DNA from: Daldinia sp. FL1419
Lineage: Eukaryota; Ascomycota; Sordariomycetes; Xylariales; Hypoxylaceae
Reading direction: 5' to 3'
DNA length: 64,000 nt
NCBI GenBank assembly: GCA_025201765.1
Contig: MU623382.1
Span: forward strand, 62,001 to 126,000
Shown here: positions 23,681 to 35,925 of the stretch, in pieces
How the letters are laid out: the number at the start of each line of letters is the position of its first letter
Numbering within the stretch: position 1 is the first letter of the stretch
The notes under the pieces: generated by a model
What the model saw: the letters and a program-made list of their open reading frames with translations, nothing else
What the model was told of the DNA's origin: nothing
Databases searched by the model: none
Translations under genes and position numbers: made by a program

Positions 23681-24795
23681 CGCGGGTAAGTTGTTTTGGA
23701 ATATTTCCTTTATCTCGTTTATTTTGGTCGATAATTTGAAATGATAATGAAAAGGGTAAGTTAACGATCAAAAGACCATCTCCCTCAATTTCTGTTACAC
23801 GTAAGCCTGCTCAGCCGACCGTATAAATTGTCACTGAGCAAACGCAATAGGTTGGGAGGCTTATGCTCGTACAGAGCCTGACAAAAAGTGATTGACAAGG
23901 TGGTGCTCGGCGTCAGCACACTGATGATACCAAGCCAATTTGGATCTAAGCGGCACCTTTGTCCCGGTCCAACGCGCATTCAAATGATAAAAAGGCGTTC
24001 AATACCCATGTGGCCCTTTTTCCGCTCCCTTAATAGATAACAATTAATGCTGAATGCGCAGCTGGGTACTTCGACATTTCCTACCTACCTAGGTAGTTAA
24101 TAAAAGTATGGTGAATGTCTTTTTTATAATTTGGATTTCCGGATCTGACACTTAAACAATGTCATTTGAGAATTCCTCTGCCTTTGTGTTATTAGTTGAG
24201 TAACTGAGAGAAAAACGTGTTGTGTGCTTGTCGACTTGAGTTCAACTCGGCACTTTCTTAGACTTCTTTCTGCTAGAATAGCGATGCCTACCTCTCATTC
24301 TCAGCCCCTCAGTCCCTAATCTATTCTTAGTTCTAGGTCTTAGCTCTCTAGGGCAGCATCATTTATTGTAGGTTAGTCTATCAACAACCGGCTTCCGAGC
24401 CAGTCACACACCGCTCGGGAACCAACAGGCTGGGCCAATCTTGGCAAACCCTTTGTTTGACTTCCGGATGAAAAGATTGCCGGGGAGGGCTTCTCTTTCA
24501 CCAGTCATTTACGTACTTGGACGCTCATCTCCTGCGTCATAGTTTAGGCCATTTATGCAGTCTGATATATAACCAAGTTGCCTCCCAAGCTAGATACCCG
24601 AGCTATATTGTCGAAATGCCAAACAAATCGCGACACCTATTCTACAGTAGTTACCTATTCTTATGTAGTTCCGCTAATGTGCCAGTGTGTAAGCAATGAT
24701 GATAATGATCAACGAGCTGAACCAGCAAAGGACGCCATGCTCTCGTCAGCGAAGACGTAGATGACGGAACCAACCGTAGATACGTAGGAGAATTC

Positions 24796-24836
<41 letters not shown>

Positions 24837-26755
24837 GTGGTAAAGCTGATAACGTAGCCTGTCGTAATAAGTAATGATAGGCTACTCATCTACACAAGTG
24901 CTTACGGATTGCATACCCTTTCTCCAGATGTGCCAATAAAATAAGGTGGAGTATTACCAAGGGTCTGGTGGAATTGCTCTAGAATTCTTAGACAACATGA
25001 CGGACAATCTGAATATCTGAGAATTTGCTTCAGATGTTTGTGCGCCTAGTAATGCGTCGCCAAGAATCTCGTGGGACTAGAACGCATTCTGGAAGTCAAT
25101 TTTACCTTCGGTGCAAGTTGCTGAGCGATTTTTCGCATAACGTTCCCCCAATCCATGCGGTGTTACTTTGTTTTCGAATTCTACCAGTCACGGCATCTCT
25201 TTAACTGCCGAAATCTTAGTACAAGATTTCCTAAGAATCTAACGGCTAACGTTAGAATAATGTCCTAATACCGCGCCCCCCACTACTTACGACTCCAAAG
25301 AGTCCCAAATCCGATGTACCTAATTAAATAGGTATCTCGGAGTTATCCCCCCTATGTATCGTGATTATGTAGGTCTAGGTACATATTTAGGTATGTAAGA
25401 CAAATCGATGTTGAAATACACTCCTAATGCCGACTTAATAAACGAACTTGAAGAAAAGCTGAGCTCTACTCAACGCAGATGGCACTCAATTATTACCTTC
25501 ACGGGGCTTGACAAATCTAAGGTCATGGGATCACCATATGTCCTAGGAATTGGAATTTTAAGGGTAATTCACACATACGGTAACGAACGGCCTTGAGAAG
25601 CATTTAAGAAGGCCAAAAACTTTTCCTTCTTTTTTTTTTTTTGGTTTGCTTTTTGATCAGTTACAAGTCAAGATGAACTATAATAAGCAAGGGCAGTCTT
25701 GGGCGCAAGAACTGCAACTAATTTACAACCTGCAAACTTGCTCTGTCTAAGAAAGAGCCAAGAGGATAACATGCAAAGGGGGATCCCATAAGGAATGGGC
25801 TGGCCCCGTAACAACAGATTGTGCAATCCTATAGTGATTCACTTGGAGTGAATAGGCAATTGTCAATTTACTCAAGATGAGTACCTAGGTAGTCTTCAGA
25901 AGAAGTTGGGCGCAGGGCCTTAGAAGGTCCACGTGCAGATGGCAGACGGGTAGAATACCGTAATTAAGGCCATAATAATCGCCAAGGGGCGTATTTGAAA
26001 GGCCACGGACAAATCGTTCCAAGTAGGTAGGGATTGTCCAGATAGACAGAGAACTATAGACGATAATACGCGGCTGAGAACCGGGTATCGCACCTAAGGC
26101 GCAGGTGTGCTTGTATAATCGCAGAAACAAAATTCATGGATGAAAGTTGTTGATCGAAAGTCAAGTTCAGAAACCGGATATGGAGGTTGCTGCTGAGGAA
26201 AGTCGAACGCATAACTGTAAACGATGAACGAAAAATGAAAAGTCGCAAAGGAAAGCGTGTCTAGAATAAGTAGTCGGCGTAGAACGTGGATGTAAACAGA
26301 CGTCAATATAGGCCACGACTGTATAAGAGAACTAATGAGTGCGAAAACTTATTACTAAAACCGATGAACGAAGAACCATGACACAAAAGAAAATTCCGAA
26401 ATAGAAATCCGTGCTGAAACAGTTAACCGAGAACTGAGTGAGCCAAACGACTACATGAAAAGTCGCAATAGCTCCACGGAAAATCCATAGTTGGCTTTCA
26501 TGGGAGAACCGTGTATAGTAAGTTTTAAAACTGCGGCTCTAAAACGAAAAGATGAAAACGCCCAGTGAGAAGAAGTCGATACGCCGGGCCATCTTATGTG
26601 GTGACTAGGGACTATGTATCAGATCGTAGATAGAGTTGGTGGAAGGAATCCTTATACCTATGGACTTCATTCACCTAACGGGGGTCGCATAAAATTCCCG
26701 GCGGTACGACAGCTATAATAGCAGAGTTAGTTATTTCTGTTAGGGAATCTGTAGA
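23681..26755. other. Gene-poor spacer, about 3 kb
   Basis: No supportable gene. It holds a 36-base poly-T run (24800-24835), palindromic CCTACCTAGGTAG words (24078-24094, 25316-25395, 25880-25890) and, at about 26080-26560, recurring short words such as GATGAACGAA, AAAAGTCGCA and GAGAACCG that may be remnants of a diverged repeat. Short frames at 24517-24760 and 25408-25596 are not convincing. Confidence 0.5.
24800..24835. repeat. Poly-T homopolymer, about 36 bases
   Basis: Unbroken run of T on the plus strand (poly-A on minus). Such long runs are uncommon in compact fungal genomes and can mark the tail of a retroposed RNA or polymerase slippage. I see no recognisable retroelement body or target-site duplication beside it. 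Confidence 0.75.
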
Positions 26756-28428
26756 CTAGGCTCTTGTTCCGATAAAACTCGCCCCCGACCAACCTGGGTG
26801 AGAGAATACAAGTCCGCAGACAAGACGGGGGGGAAAGACAAAACAAGATTAGGGGATAACATACTCTGGATGTCCCAATATTTGGAATGATCAACTATGT
26901 CGAAGAGTCTTTCATGCTCTTCAAAATCGAAGGGTCCGGGCTTTTTATAAGGAGGAGGATTGGTTGTCGAGAAATCGGCTCGCTCACAGAGAGTACAAGC
27001 ACAAGGCTCGCCGGGGAGGGGCGGGAAAATGCGGGTGACTTGTTCCTTGACGTTGCCATCCACTTGATTGTGAATATGGTCGACATTCCACACCTCCTCA
27101 ACCTTGTCCGTCCATCGCCAGCTCCAATCTTCGAGCTTCACGCCGAGGTTGGAGAAATTGACAACCCTGTTGCGCGCGTTCTTGTAATATATAAACTCGG
27201 GATGTACTGTGTGTGGTCGGTTGACAGCCACTCGGCGTAAGCCCACCTTGCTAAATTTTTCGATTTGCAGGTGGATGGGCCTGAGAGCAACACCATCTTG
27301 TCGTCTCTTGATAATATCACTGACGAATCCCATTCGTTCACGAGGATTCCAGATTTTCCAATCGCCAATCATCACGATGTCGTGTTCGAATGAGATAACT
27401 GGGCCCGCGGCCTCTTGCTCAATCGGCAAAATCTTGCCACGAAGAAAATTGCCGTTTCGGACTCTCTTGTAGAACTTGCTTGTCCATGATTTGGACTCCT
27501 TGCAAACAAGGAACAAAACAGGGCAGGGAGCCGACTTGACTTTACGTAGGCGGTATGTGTCCTATGGGGGGAGCAGTCAGTACCACTCTCATTATGAAGC
27601 TTAGATACGCCCAAAAGCAGGGACTCCCAAATGAACTGGAAAACGGGAAAGGAAGAACGGCTCTGCTGCCGAAGATACCCAAAAGAAGAGGAGAAAGGGG
27701 GGGATAGAATTCTGGTACATACTACGAATCGATCCTGCGCCGGGACGGCGAACTCCCAGATCATTGCCCTCAACTCTGGTGGGAGACTAGAGAATTGAGG
27801 GAAATTATTTGGCTTAGAGGTAGCAATAGGGTTTCGCGGGTACCTGTGGAGTGTATTGTCGATACGCGAATAGTAATTATTCGGGTCGACCGCGAAGTAC
27901 AAAGTCTGGTGGAATCCGAACATGGCTTGAATGGATGCCTCGATCAGTTTTTTAAGGTCCCCAATGGAAGCCAACTTCTTCGCAGATGGCGGAAGGGACT
28001 TTTTTATAAGCGGCCAGTACTGGGGAAACTCCTCGTGTAACTTTTCTCGAAGTTGGGCGTTTCGATCCACCAAGGCCGACTTATTGCCTGTAGCCAAATT
28101 AGTATAATGACAAGAAAAAGTATACCTAACAAGGGTTGATAATGGAGGTAACGTTAATAAAGTTCCTATCAGGTCTATTGACTTCGGGAATTGTATAAAA
28201 TGGCGTCTGGAGTTTTAGAAACGTACCGATAGTTTGACGAAGGCAACTCAGAGGTATGAATGTGTCGAACCTAAACCAAAGGTACCTGATGAATTTCTGC
28301 AACTCGACCTCGAGTCTTCTGGATTCGGATTCGGGGTCCATGGGGCTGGCACTATGCTCGCTGGCTTGCCCCGAAGGCCGGGTTCGGTCCTGGGATGACG
28401 AAGCCATCCTGAATGATCTACGCCCCAT
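26756..28428 (-). CDS. 2EXR-domain protein
   Basis: The 2EXR domain is a widespread fungal domain of unknown function named for its conserved Glu-x-Arg pairs. Exons on minus 28227-28428, 27723-28087, 26865-27561 and 26756-26793 give 433 residues. The start is ATG 28428; an upstream in-frame GTG is ignored. The domain opens at about 160 with FSSLPPELRAMIWEFA and continues across the third exon (PCPVLFLVCKESKSW), the classic 2EXR order. The first about 65 residues are Ser/Pro-rich. A later segment holds a CxxC-like CACTLCERADF. The last intron (26794-26864, GTATGT donor, CTAAT branch, CCAG acceptor) removes an in-frame piece. If it is kept, the frame stays open and stops at 26740 with a different tail. 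2EXR families are often multicopy in moulds. Confidence 0.85.
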
Positions 28429-30928
28429 CTCAAGCTGAGGAACCACTCTTGTTTATGATTAGCCAACGCTTCCCACTGATAATATGCTATCAAAGTTGAT
28501 AAGTACCGTACCTAATCGTAAGAGAGCTAAACGCTACTCCAAGGGTGATAAGTGTACTAGAGCAGCCTTCATTCATTTGATAAGATACACATCTAAGACG
28601 TGTTGGAAAGTCATAGGAAGAGATGAGATAGACGTGAGACAATGGAGTAACACGTGTGTATGTAGGTAGAAATGGCTAAGGAGTGCCAGCTAAGTATTAA
28701 AATAGGTCGCCGCGAAAGTGACGGTAGGGCTACTAACGATGGAAGGACAAAGATGGAGGAAGTAAAGTAAAATTAGGGGTGTATAGAAAGGAACACCTCG
28801 GGGAGAATAATGTAAAGAGCGGTGATGTAGAGGGGAGTAATTGCTTACTTCAGTAAATCAGAGTGCTTATGATTAGAACCAGCACTCGCGAGATGCTGAG
28901 ATGGTAGTCGTAGTAGTTTCTAGTTGCCAGTGTAGTAAGAAGAACAATGATGGACTGGCTAGATGGCAAAGAGGGATTGAGCTGGAGAAAAGAAGGAGTC
29001 TTCAAGTTGCCTTGAAAGATGGTAGTTCGGTGGTGTTTAAGCAAAGAAGAAAAGGAGGAGGAAGAAAGGAAAGAAGGTAAGGAGGGATGGTAGAATTTGA
29101 GTAAAATCAAACTGCCCCTTCTGCTTGTTACTAGTTTTGTTATCTTCCTGGGTGAATGAATCAATACCTATGCTCGTGGGGCACCTAGTGTTTGGCACAC
29201 TAGATAGGCAAACGAGAAAAAAAAAAAAATAAGTACCTAATTGACTGTCCCTAAGTAGTGACGAGTTTCTCGTACTGAGGGAGTCACGATAGCTACTCCG
29301 TAGCTCAGGTACCTGAAGAATGGCGAATATACTGAGTGTACTTCCTTGTATAGGCAAGTCGAAGGCAATAAGAGGCGTATCAGTACCTACCTACAGCGAG
29401 GTCGTTCCTGATTGTTAGGTAGCAGGATGAGAGGATCTAGGGCACCCTCGGTGACTGTAGATATAGTACAGTAGCATGGAATTTTCAAGATTGTTAGTAC
29501 ACCAGGTAACCACTGAAAGAACATCTGGGGATGCTATTGTATATATACAATCTAGGTAGTACTCGCTACACGGCTGATACTATCTCTTTTTCACAATATA
29601 TTCTAGGTACGTACCTGTTAATATGGCAGGTACCAGTGTGATATGAACCTCGAAGTACCATAAGTGTAACTTCTGCGAATTTATTGGGCATTGTATTATC
29701 TTTTAGCAGATCTAGAAATTCAGAGGAAGCAAGGTTACATGAATTTTACCAGCTTCATTCTAAATGTGATACGTTATTATGAACCAAAGGGGTTTTCTTA
29801 TTGGATATGTCCTTTATATAGGACTTCAAGCGCAAGTCCAAGTTGGTCATCATGACTGAGCGCTCTGTGAGTGCTACCTATCCGCTGATCATTGTACATT
29901 CAAATCAATGTAGGATCACTTTAGAAATAGAATTGCCCCGAAAAGAACTCAAATCCAGCTCACATACCTTGAGACCGTACTTTGGGTACAAGACATCCAA
30001 TGTTATATGTTCGCGACGTCTTGTATCTAGGTACTAATAAATATCAAGTACGTACCCGTATGATCGTAGCACCCACTCATAAGTCCATTTTAAAACTCGT
30101 CGGTATACAGCAGTGATTGCAAAGAGTGAACGCTATCTTTATGCTTTTGAAATATGGCTGATTTAGTAGGTCACCGAAGTAATTTTTGTATATATTATAA
30201 GGCAGTGATGCTAAAGTCATGCTAGTGAGAAATCACAGATATATTGGAAAAGAAGAATGATGCTAAAGGATATGTATTTCACGCAGTAGAACAAAATATA
30301 AGCCTACATCTACATCTATATAAACAAGCCAAAACTACAGCTCCAGATCACGGAGCGACATCCGAAATTCCGGAGGGCCGGGGGTAGAAGTTGGAGGTCA
30401 ATCCCGGAATAAGTACTGTACCGGCTGCGGAGGTAGGTACCCGGAAAAAGGAACGGAAGGGACAAACAAGAAGTTTGAAAAATACTAGGTAGGTACCTAC
30501 CTACTACCTACCTGTACCTAACCTACTTACCTACTAACTCCCTAAACCTGATAGGTACTTCTAAGGCAGGTACTGTGAAGGGGTACATGTAGGTAGTTAC
30601 ATAAAGTTTTGGATATTAAAGGACACCATCCTGATAGGAAGGTGCTAACAGATAAGAGCATATTAAAAGTTTTACCACTAAAACGGGGCAAACAAAATCT
30701 CGAGGCACACCCCCCTAGGCATCCATTATGACTAGGTACAAATACCTCATTCGCTTTGCTAATACTGGGTACTTGTCATCAGAAATATTTAATTTATTTG
30801 ACTTATGATAGTAGCAGTTACTAGGCCCGCGACCTTTTTCCCCAGTGAATAACCTTCCGTAGCTATCTTCATAATCGATTTTGTCTTATGCCCTCAGAGT
30901 TCCAACTTCGCTAGTCCTATCATCTCGT
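28429..30928. other. Intergenic spacer, about 2.5 kb
   Basis: No gene supported. It contains a dense palindrome cluster at 30484-30538 and smaller ones near 29375-29390 and 29605-29632, plus GGA/AAG-rich runs at 28950-29090 that create meaningless open frames on minus. Confidence 0.55.
30484..30538. repeat. TAGGTACCTA palindrome cluster
   Basis: The longest cluster of this word in the window: GGTA units invert at a GGTACC centre into repeated CTAC/CCTA units. It sits in the spacer downstream of the phosphoglucomutase gene. Confidence 0.7.
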
Positions 30929-32862
30929 CTATGTCTTTACATCAGGCTCATCACGGCCTACATACTCCTTAAATTTCAAGAGATCCGTAGCGAACTTGAT
31001 TTCATCCTTAAGGAAGTCCTGCGCATCTTGGTCGTAAGTCGAAGGGTCATTACTGTACTTTTCGATATATAGGCGAATAGTTGCGCCAGATGATCCGGTA
31101 CCCGAAAGTCTGACGACAATTCGGCTGCCGCTGTCAAAGCGGGCGTAAAGACCCTGGTTAGATGCGACGGAGCCATCTAGATCGGTGTAAGAGAAGTTGC
31201 CAGCGTCGGTTACAGTGCGTTCTGTCAGATGCGTTAGTATACAACCTCATCTTATAGCCTCTGACTTTGTTTACATACCTCCGATCTTGCTGCCTTTGAA
31301 TTTGGGATCAGCAACAAGGTCCTTTAGTGTTCCAACGACCTTGTTTGCGCCGTCAGAGTCGACATTCTCATAGTCGTAACGGGTAAAGAACACCCGGCCA
31401 TAGGTCTTCCAGAAGTCCTGCTGGATTTGCTTGATGCTTGGCTTTGTCTCAGGATGGGCTTCTCCTAAACCAGCGATGATATTGAGCCATGCCACAACGG
31501 CCCATAATCCATCCTTCTCACGGACGTGGTTGCTGCCAGTACCAAAGCTCTCCTCACCACAGATACTTAACTTCTTGGCGTCAAATAGAGCACAGAAGAA
31601 TTTCCAACCCGTCGGGACCTCGTACGAGTTTAGACCTTGAGCCTTTGCAACGAGATCAACGGCACCGGACGTTGGCATGCTACGAGCCAATCCATATACA
31701 CCCTGCTTCTTGAAGTAGGGGATGAGCTGTGCGTGGTGGGCTATAATCGCTAGACTGTCACCGGGAGATACGAATGCTCCAGCACCATAGATCATGTTCC
31801 GGTCTCCATCTCCATCAGAAGCCGCGCCGAAGGGAATCGAGTTCTTGTCGACGACTTCCACTAGAGAATGGGCGTAGGTAAGGTTGGGATCCGGGTGTCC
31901 ACCGTTGAAGTCGGGTTTGGGGACACAGTTCTGAGTGGAACCAGTCAGTCCTAATTCCTTTTCAAAGATTGCCTTTCCATATGGACCCGTAACACCGTGT
32001 AGGCCATCGAAGAGCACCTTGAAATCGGGGTTTTTGGCGAAGAACTTCTTGATCAGGGGGAAATCGAAGATATCCTTGAGCATCTGGACGTAGTCCGCTG
32101 TGCTGTCGATGATTTCAACCTCTAGGCTACCGTATGTTTTGGTTCCGATAGTAGTAATGTCTACATCGGGGATATCGGCAATCTTGTAGGAGGTGAGCGT
32201 CTTGGAGGCTTCGTAGATCTTGTTCGTTACGCTTTCTGGAGCAGGACCGCCGTTGGAGAGGTTGTACTTGATGCCAAAGTCTTGGTCGGGGCCTATTTAA
32301 ACTAGGAATTAGGACCATGACGAGAATTGACCATCAGAGGACGCGGGGAACTTACCACCGGGGTTATGACTGGCAGTTAGGAGAATGCCTCCAGTAGCCT
32401 GTCGCTTTCGAATGACGTGGCTAGCAGCCGGTGTAGACAAGATGCCATTCTGACCAATTAATAGCTTCTTGACCCCATATGCAGCACCAATCTTTGCAAT
32501 CAGTTGGATAACTTCGGGGTTCCAGAATCTGCCATCACCTCCAATAACCAAGAAAGAACCTAAGAAGTTGAATTTCAGCAAGTGTTGCAAATTGACGTAC
32601 TATATATATAAAAGATACTCACCCTCGGCTCCTTCAGGGATAGAGAGGAGGATACTGGTAATAAAGGACTCGCTATAGTGAGGCTGCTGGAATACCTTGA
32701 CCTTCTTTCGAAGACCTGAGCTAGAGGTACGTTAGTAATCAGGCGTAAGGCAAAATAATGGTGATAGTAAGTGACGGCGGGGTAGCTTGAAAGGGAGCTA
32801 TTTACGCACGTTCCAGGCTTCTGATCAGTGAAGGACTTGAACTCGACGGTTTTGGCGCTCAT
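30929..32862 (-). CDS. pgm2: Phosphoglucomutase
   Basis: Cytosolic enzyme interconverting glucose-1-phosphate and glucose-6-phosphate, linking glycogen, trehalose and UDP-glucose synthesis to glycolysis. Exons on minus 32810-32862, 32623-32720, 32356-32559, 31279-32292 and 30929-31221 give 553 residues, the usual length for the family. Catalytic phosphoserine loop TASHNPGG at about 112-119 (Ser114). Metal-binding DGDGDR at 278-283. Sugar-specificity loop with GEESFGTGSNH. C-terminal phosphate-binding RLSGTGSSGATIRLY. The catalytic loop is split by an intron after its first Gly. ATG 32862 gives MSAKTVEF, and PGTSGLRKK follows the first splice, as in other phosphoglucomutases. All junctions keep frame. 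Confidence 0.97.
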
Positions 32863-33732
32863 GATCGATATATAGCTTGAATTAAAATTATGAATAAGCG
32901 TAGGGAAAGATCAGATAGTTTACTCGCGTACGGGAGCTTGAGAAAATTAGTGAAGTTAAAGAAAGGAGAACTTGTTCCAGGGGGAGAGGGGATATCAATA
33001 AAAAAACATATGACGACGTTGTTAGTGGGGTAGCGCACAAGCTACCCTCCTTAGTACTCTGCTTAGTACTCTCCTTAGTACCTTAGCTTAGGTGCATTAA
33101 ACAGCTGCATGGAAGTTACACGACACATCACTTTCTCTACCTAAAGGTTGCGACGAAGATAATTATCCAATGATCTCATTAGGTGTGGTGGAGTATGAAC
33201 ACCAAGGAAGTAGCAGAGCTAATGTTCTGCATAGTACTTACCTAACATATCGCCTCAATTATAGAAATAGAAAGGTGCCAACGGCGGTATGATAATACAT
33301 CCCTAGACACCATGGGGGGACGCTACAGGGATCCACATCATATATCGAATCTTTTTCACCACTAACAAATCGGCCACCTCTATCACTTTGCATTGCCTTG
33401 AACAACTTCTTTTTATGCGGATGGGGTTTAAGGGTAACCAAACAATTCGCCACGCGGAAGTTTCTGCCCAATCCTCTGATTTTATATATAAATTATCAAA
33501 TATATATTATTCACGATCCGTGTCCCGCCTTTTTTCAGTAGCGCGCGCGATAAACGCTATCGCAAACGCCATATGAATAAAAAAAAAAAAAAAGGTGGTA
33601 TTCTAATATTACTTGGCCTACCAGGTTGCGCGTATAGGCACTATCATAGAGAATACATCTGCTATCATCCTATCAAGTACAAGTCTGAAAGCCTCCAAAA
33701 GTATGGGGTTTTTATATTTGCTGTTATACTAT
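32863..33732. other. Intergenic, promoter of phosphoglucomutase gene
   Basis: 870 bases between the phosphoglucomutase start and the oligoribonuclease stop, both on minus. It contains repeated CTTAGTAC words (33050-33095) and a 15-base A run near 33579. No gene seen. Confidence 0.6.
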
Positions 33733-34403
33733 CTAGGTTGCTTTCTCTTGACTTGTCTCCTCGTCTGTTTTGTCAACAGGTACGACAGCATGATCAAAAA
33801 TTACCTCCTTATAATACCGCGCTTCCGCGATGCTCTCAAGTATATCCTCCTTCGCTTGGTGCAATCCCTGCTTTACTGGTGCATTCCTTATGATGGGTTT
33901 AGGACACCATCGCCGTGCAGCCTCTTTTATGGTGCTGACATCTAGGATCCGATGATGAAGGTGTCTGACCACTTTCTTATAAGGCTCCTTCCGGAGAAAT
34001 GCACGATCCGCGTGTACGCTGTTGCCGGCCAGCACCGCACCTCGCTCTGGTGCGTATTTCTTAATGTATTCCAGCAGGCCATCTGCTGCTTGTTCAGGGG
34101 TCACCTTGGAAGCGACTACGGCGGCCGTCAAGCCACTATTCCCATGTGTCCGTGTACACCATTCGTCCATCTGGTCCATTCTCTCTTGTGACTGATGGAC
34201 GACGGTCCCCCAACCATTCTCGTCCAAGACCTCTAGAGTGCCCGATGTGACGATGCAGAAAATTTCAATAATTTCCTCGCGATCAGGATCAAGACCTGTC
34301 ATCTAATTCCCGTGTTAGATTCGATGCCACCAATCTGCGCGCCGGGAAATATTGGGTTTATTACCTCGCAGTCTATCCATACTAGCGCGCCATTACTCGC
34401 CAT
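33733..34403 (-). CDS. rex2: Oligoribonuclease (DEDDh 3'-5' exonuclease, Orn/REX2)
   Basis: Degrades very short RNAs to nucleotides; the yeast REX2 homologue works in mitochondria and in snRNA end trimming. Exons on minus 34365-34403 and 33733-34302 give 202 residues. The four acidic catalytic residues are visible: Asp11 and Glu13 in WIDCEMTGL, an Asp in GNSVHADRAFL, and the His...Asp pair in HQAKEDILESI. The short first exon supplies the first active-site motif, so the 62-nt intron must be spliced for activity. The protein begins directly with the nuclease fold. I see no mitochondrial presequence, unlike yeast REX2; an upstream exon cannot be excluded. The C-terminus is charged. Confidence 0.94.
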
Positions 34404-35115
34404 AATTCCTCGAAAAAAAAAGGATTACCTAGGTTAGGCGATGAAAAGGACATGCAATTACGACCTTGAATGTAATGTGAATGCGTTGATGCCCATTGGA
34501 CTTTTATTGGGAGAATAAATAACGGCTAACCTTGTCATTTTTACGCGATTATATAATCGCTGGACGCCCCATCGTTCCTCTACCTTTACTGGCCCGGATA
34601 TACTCTTATATAATGCGTCTTGCAAATTGCGATGATGAAAACCCGGGACTTGAGAAAGCATAACAGTATCAAGCTTGACAAAACATTTCGGCGCGTATAA
34701 AATGCACTCTCCCAATAGTTATATGGGCACATAGCCTCATAATATAACCCAAAAGAGGGTGCATGTGAACACCTGGCTCCCAGCTGTTAATAATAATATG
34801 CCAACAATTATCACCAAACCTAGCTCACCAAAGAGAACTTATTAGCTGCCAAGGTAGGTTAGGTATTTTTATGTACTTGGCATTCTTTATAAATTATATA
34901 CTCTTCAATTAGGAAATAGCCCCTATTTACTTTTAGGTAGAAGTAAACTAGCACGTCCCACGTCCTCTAATCAACAAGACCAAGTGACTCATTGGTAAAC
35001 AAACTAACTATGAATTAGCTGTAGTTGGTTATAAATATTTATCAGCCTTCGGAAGTTCTTAACTGTCGCTTCCAAGTTGATATATCATATTGCATTCCAT
35101 CAAACCCTAGCGATA
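34404..35115. other. Divergent intergenic region
   Basis: 712 bases between the oligoribonuclease gene (-) and the first methyltransferase gene (+). It should carry both promoters. A TATA box for the plus gene is at 35030-35037. No gene seen inside. Confidence 0.6.
35030..35037 (+). promoter_or_regulatory. TATA box upstream of methyltransferase gene
   Basis: TATAAATA lies 79 bases before the ATG at 35116, a normal fungal spacing. It supports that ATG over any start further upstream. Confidence 0.55.
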
Positions 35116-35925
35116 ATGTCTTCTATTCATGATTCACCCTCCAAATCGGTTCGTTACCTTCCCACAAACGAAGCTTACGACCGATGGGCAGCAGTCTACG
35201 ACACGGACGGGAACTTTTTACAGGCACTAGATACCATAGAGATTAAGACGCTTTTACCTAAATTCTTATTCTCGATCACATCTCCTAAACCATGGCGTAT
35301 CGTCGACCTTGGCTGTGGTACGGGCCGAAACACTGCTTTACTTCTCAACATCCCTGGTATTAAGGAGGTTGTCGCACTAGACTCTAGCAAAGGGATGCTT
35401 GAAGTGGCGAGAACGCGACTACAGAAGATGGATGTTTCTTCTAGCATATCAATCGCAGATTCGGCGAAGATGACACCGAAGCTTCATCTCGAGGTCTTCG
35501 ATATGTTAGCCTCATCGTCTCCCCCAACTCCCGCACAGCAAGCAGACGGCGTGATATCTACGCTTGTCGTTGAGCACGTACCTCTGTCAATATTCTTTTC
35601 TCAGGCTTCGCAAATACTGAAGCCAGGTGGCGCACTCTTGTTGACTAATATGCACGAGCATATGGGTTCTATTAGCCAGGCAGGATTCGTGGATACGAAG
35701 ACGGGAGAGAAGATACGACCCACAAGCTACGTGCATACTGTTGAAGATGTTATTGCCGAAGCAGATAAACACGGGTTCGATATTGAGATGACCGGAGAAC
35801 AGCAAGAGGGCATCCGAGAGAGAACAGTGGAAGATCATATGGTTGAAATGTTAGGCCCTAGGAGTAAAAAATGGGTGGGGGTCATGTGCTGGTTCGGAGG
35901 CGTATTCAGGAAAAGAGGGAATTGA
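35116..35925 (+). CDS. Class I SAM-dependent methyltransferase
   Basis: Probable small-molecule methyltransferase; substrate unknown. Single exon, 269 residues from ATG 35116. The start is chosen because a TATA box lies 79 bases upstream and the upstream in-frame codon is only TTG. Motif I is VDLGCGTGRNTALLL (about 67-81). Motif II is VVALDSSKGMLEVAR. A post-core strand VISTLVVEHVP leads into ILKPGGALLLTNMHEHM, so the Rossmann core is complete. The opening (YDRWAAVYDTDGNFLQALD) is typical of UbiE/type-11-like enzymes. A second, shortened methyltransferase lies 440 bases downstream on the same strand. The two differ too much in sequence to be a recent duplication. Confidence 0.9.
   Translation: MSSIHDSPSKSVRYLPTNEAYDRWAAVYDTDGNFLQALDTIEIKTLLPKFLFSITSPKPWRIVDLGCGTGRNTALLLNIPGIKEVVALDSSKGMLEVARTRLQKMDVSSSISIADSAKMTPKLHLEVFDMLASSSPPTPAQQADGVISTLVVEHVPLSIFFSQASQILKPGGALLLTNMHEHMGSISQAGFVDTKTGEKIRPTSYVHTVEDVIAEADKHGFDIEMTGEQQEGIRERTVEDHMVEMLGPRSKKWVGVMCWFGGVFRKRGN

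Noticed and set aside
28850..29357. Two overlapping open frames of about 105 codons on minus
   Set aside because: They come from AAG/GGA-rich runs (Ser/Phe/Leu low complexity on minus) with no motif or splice support.
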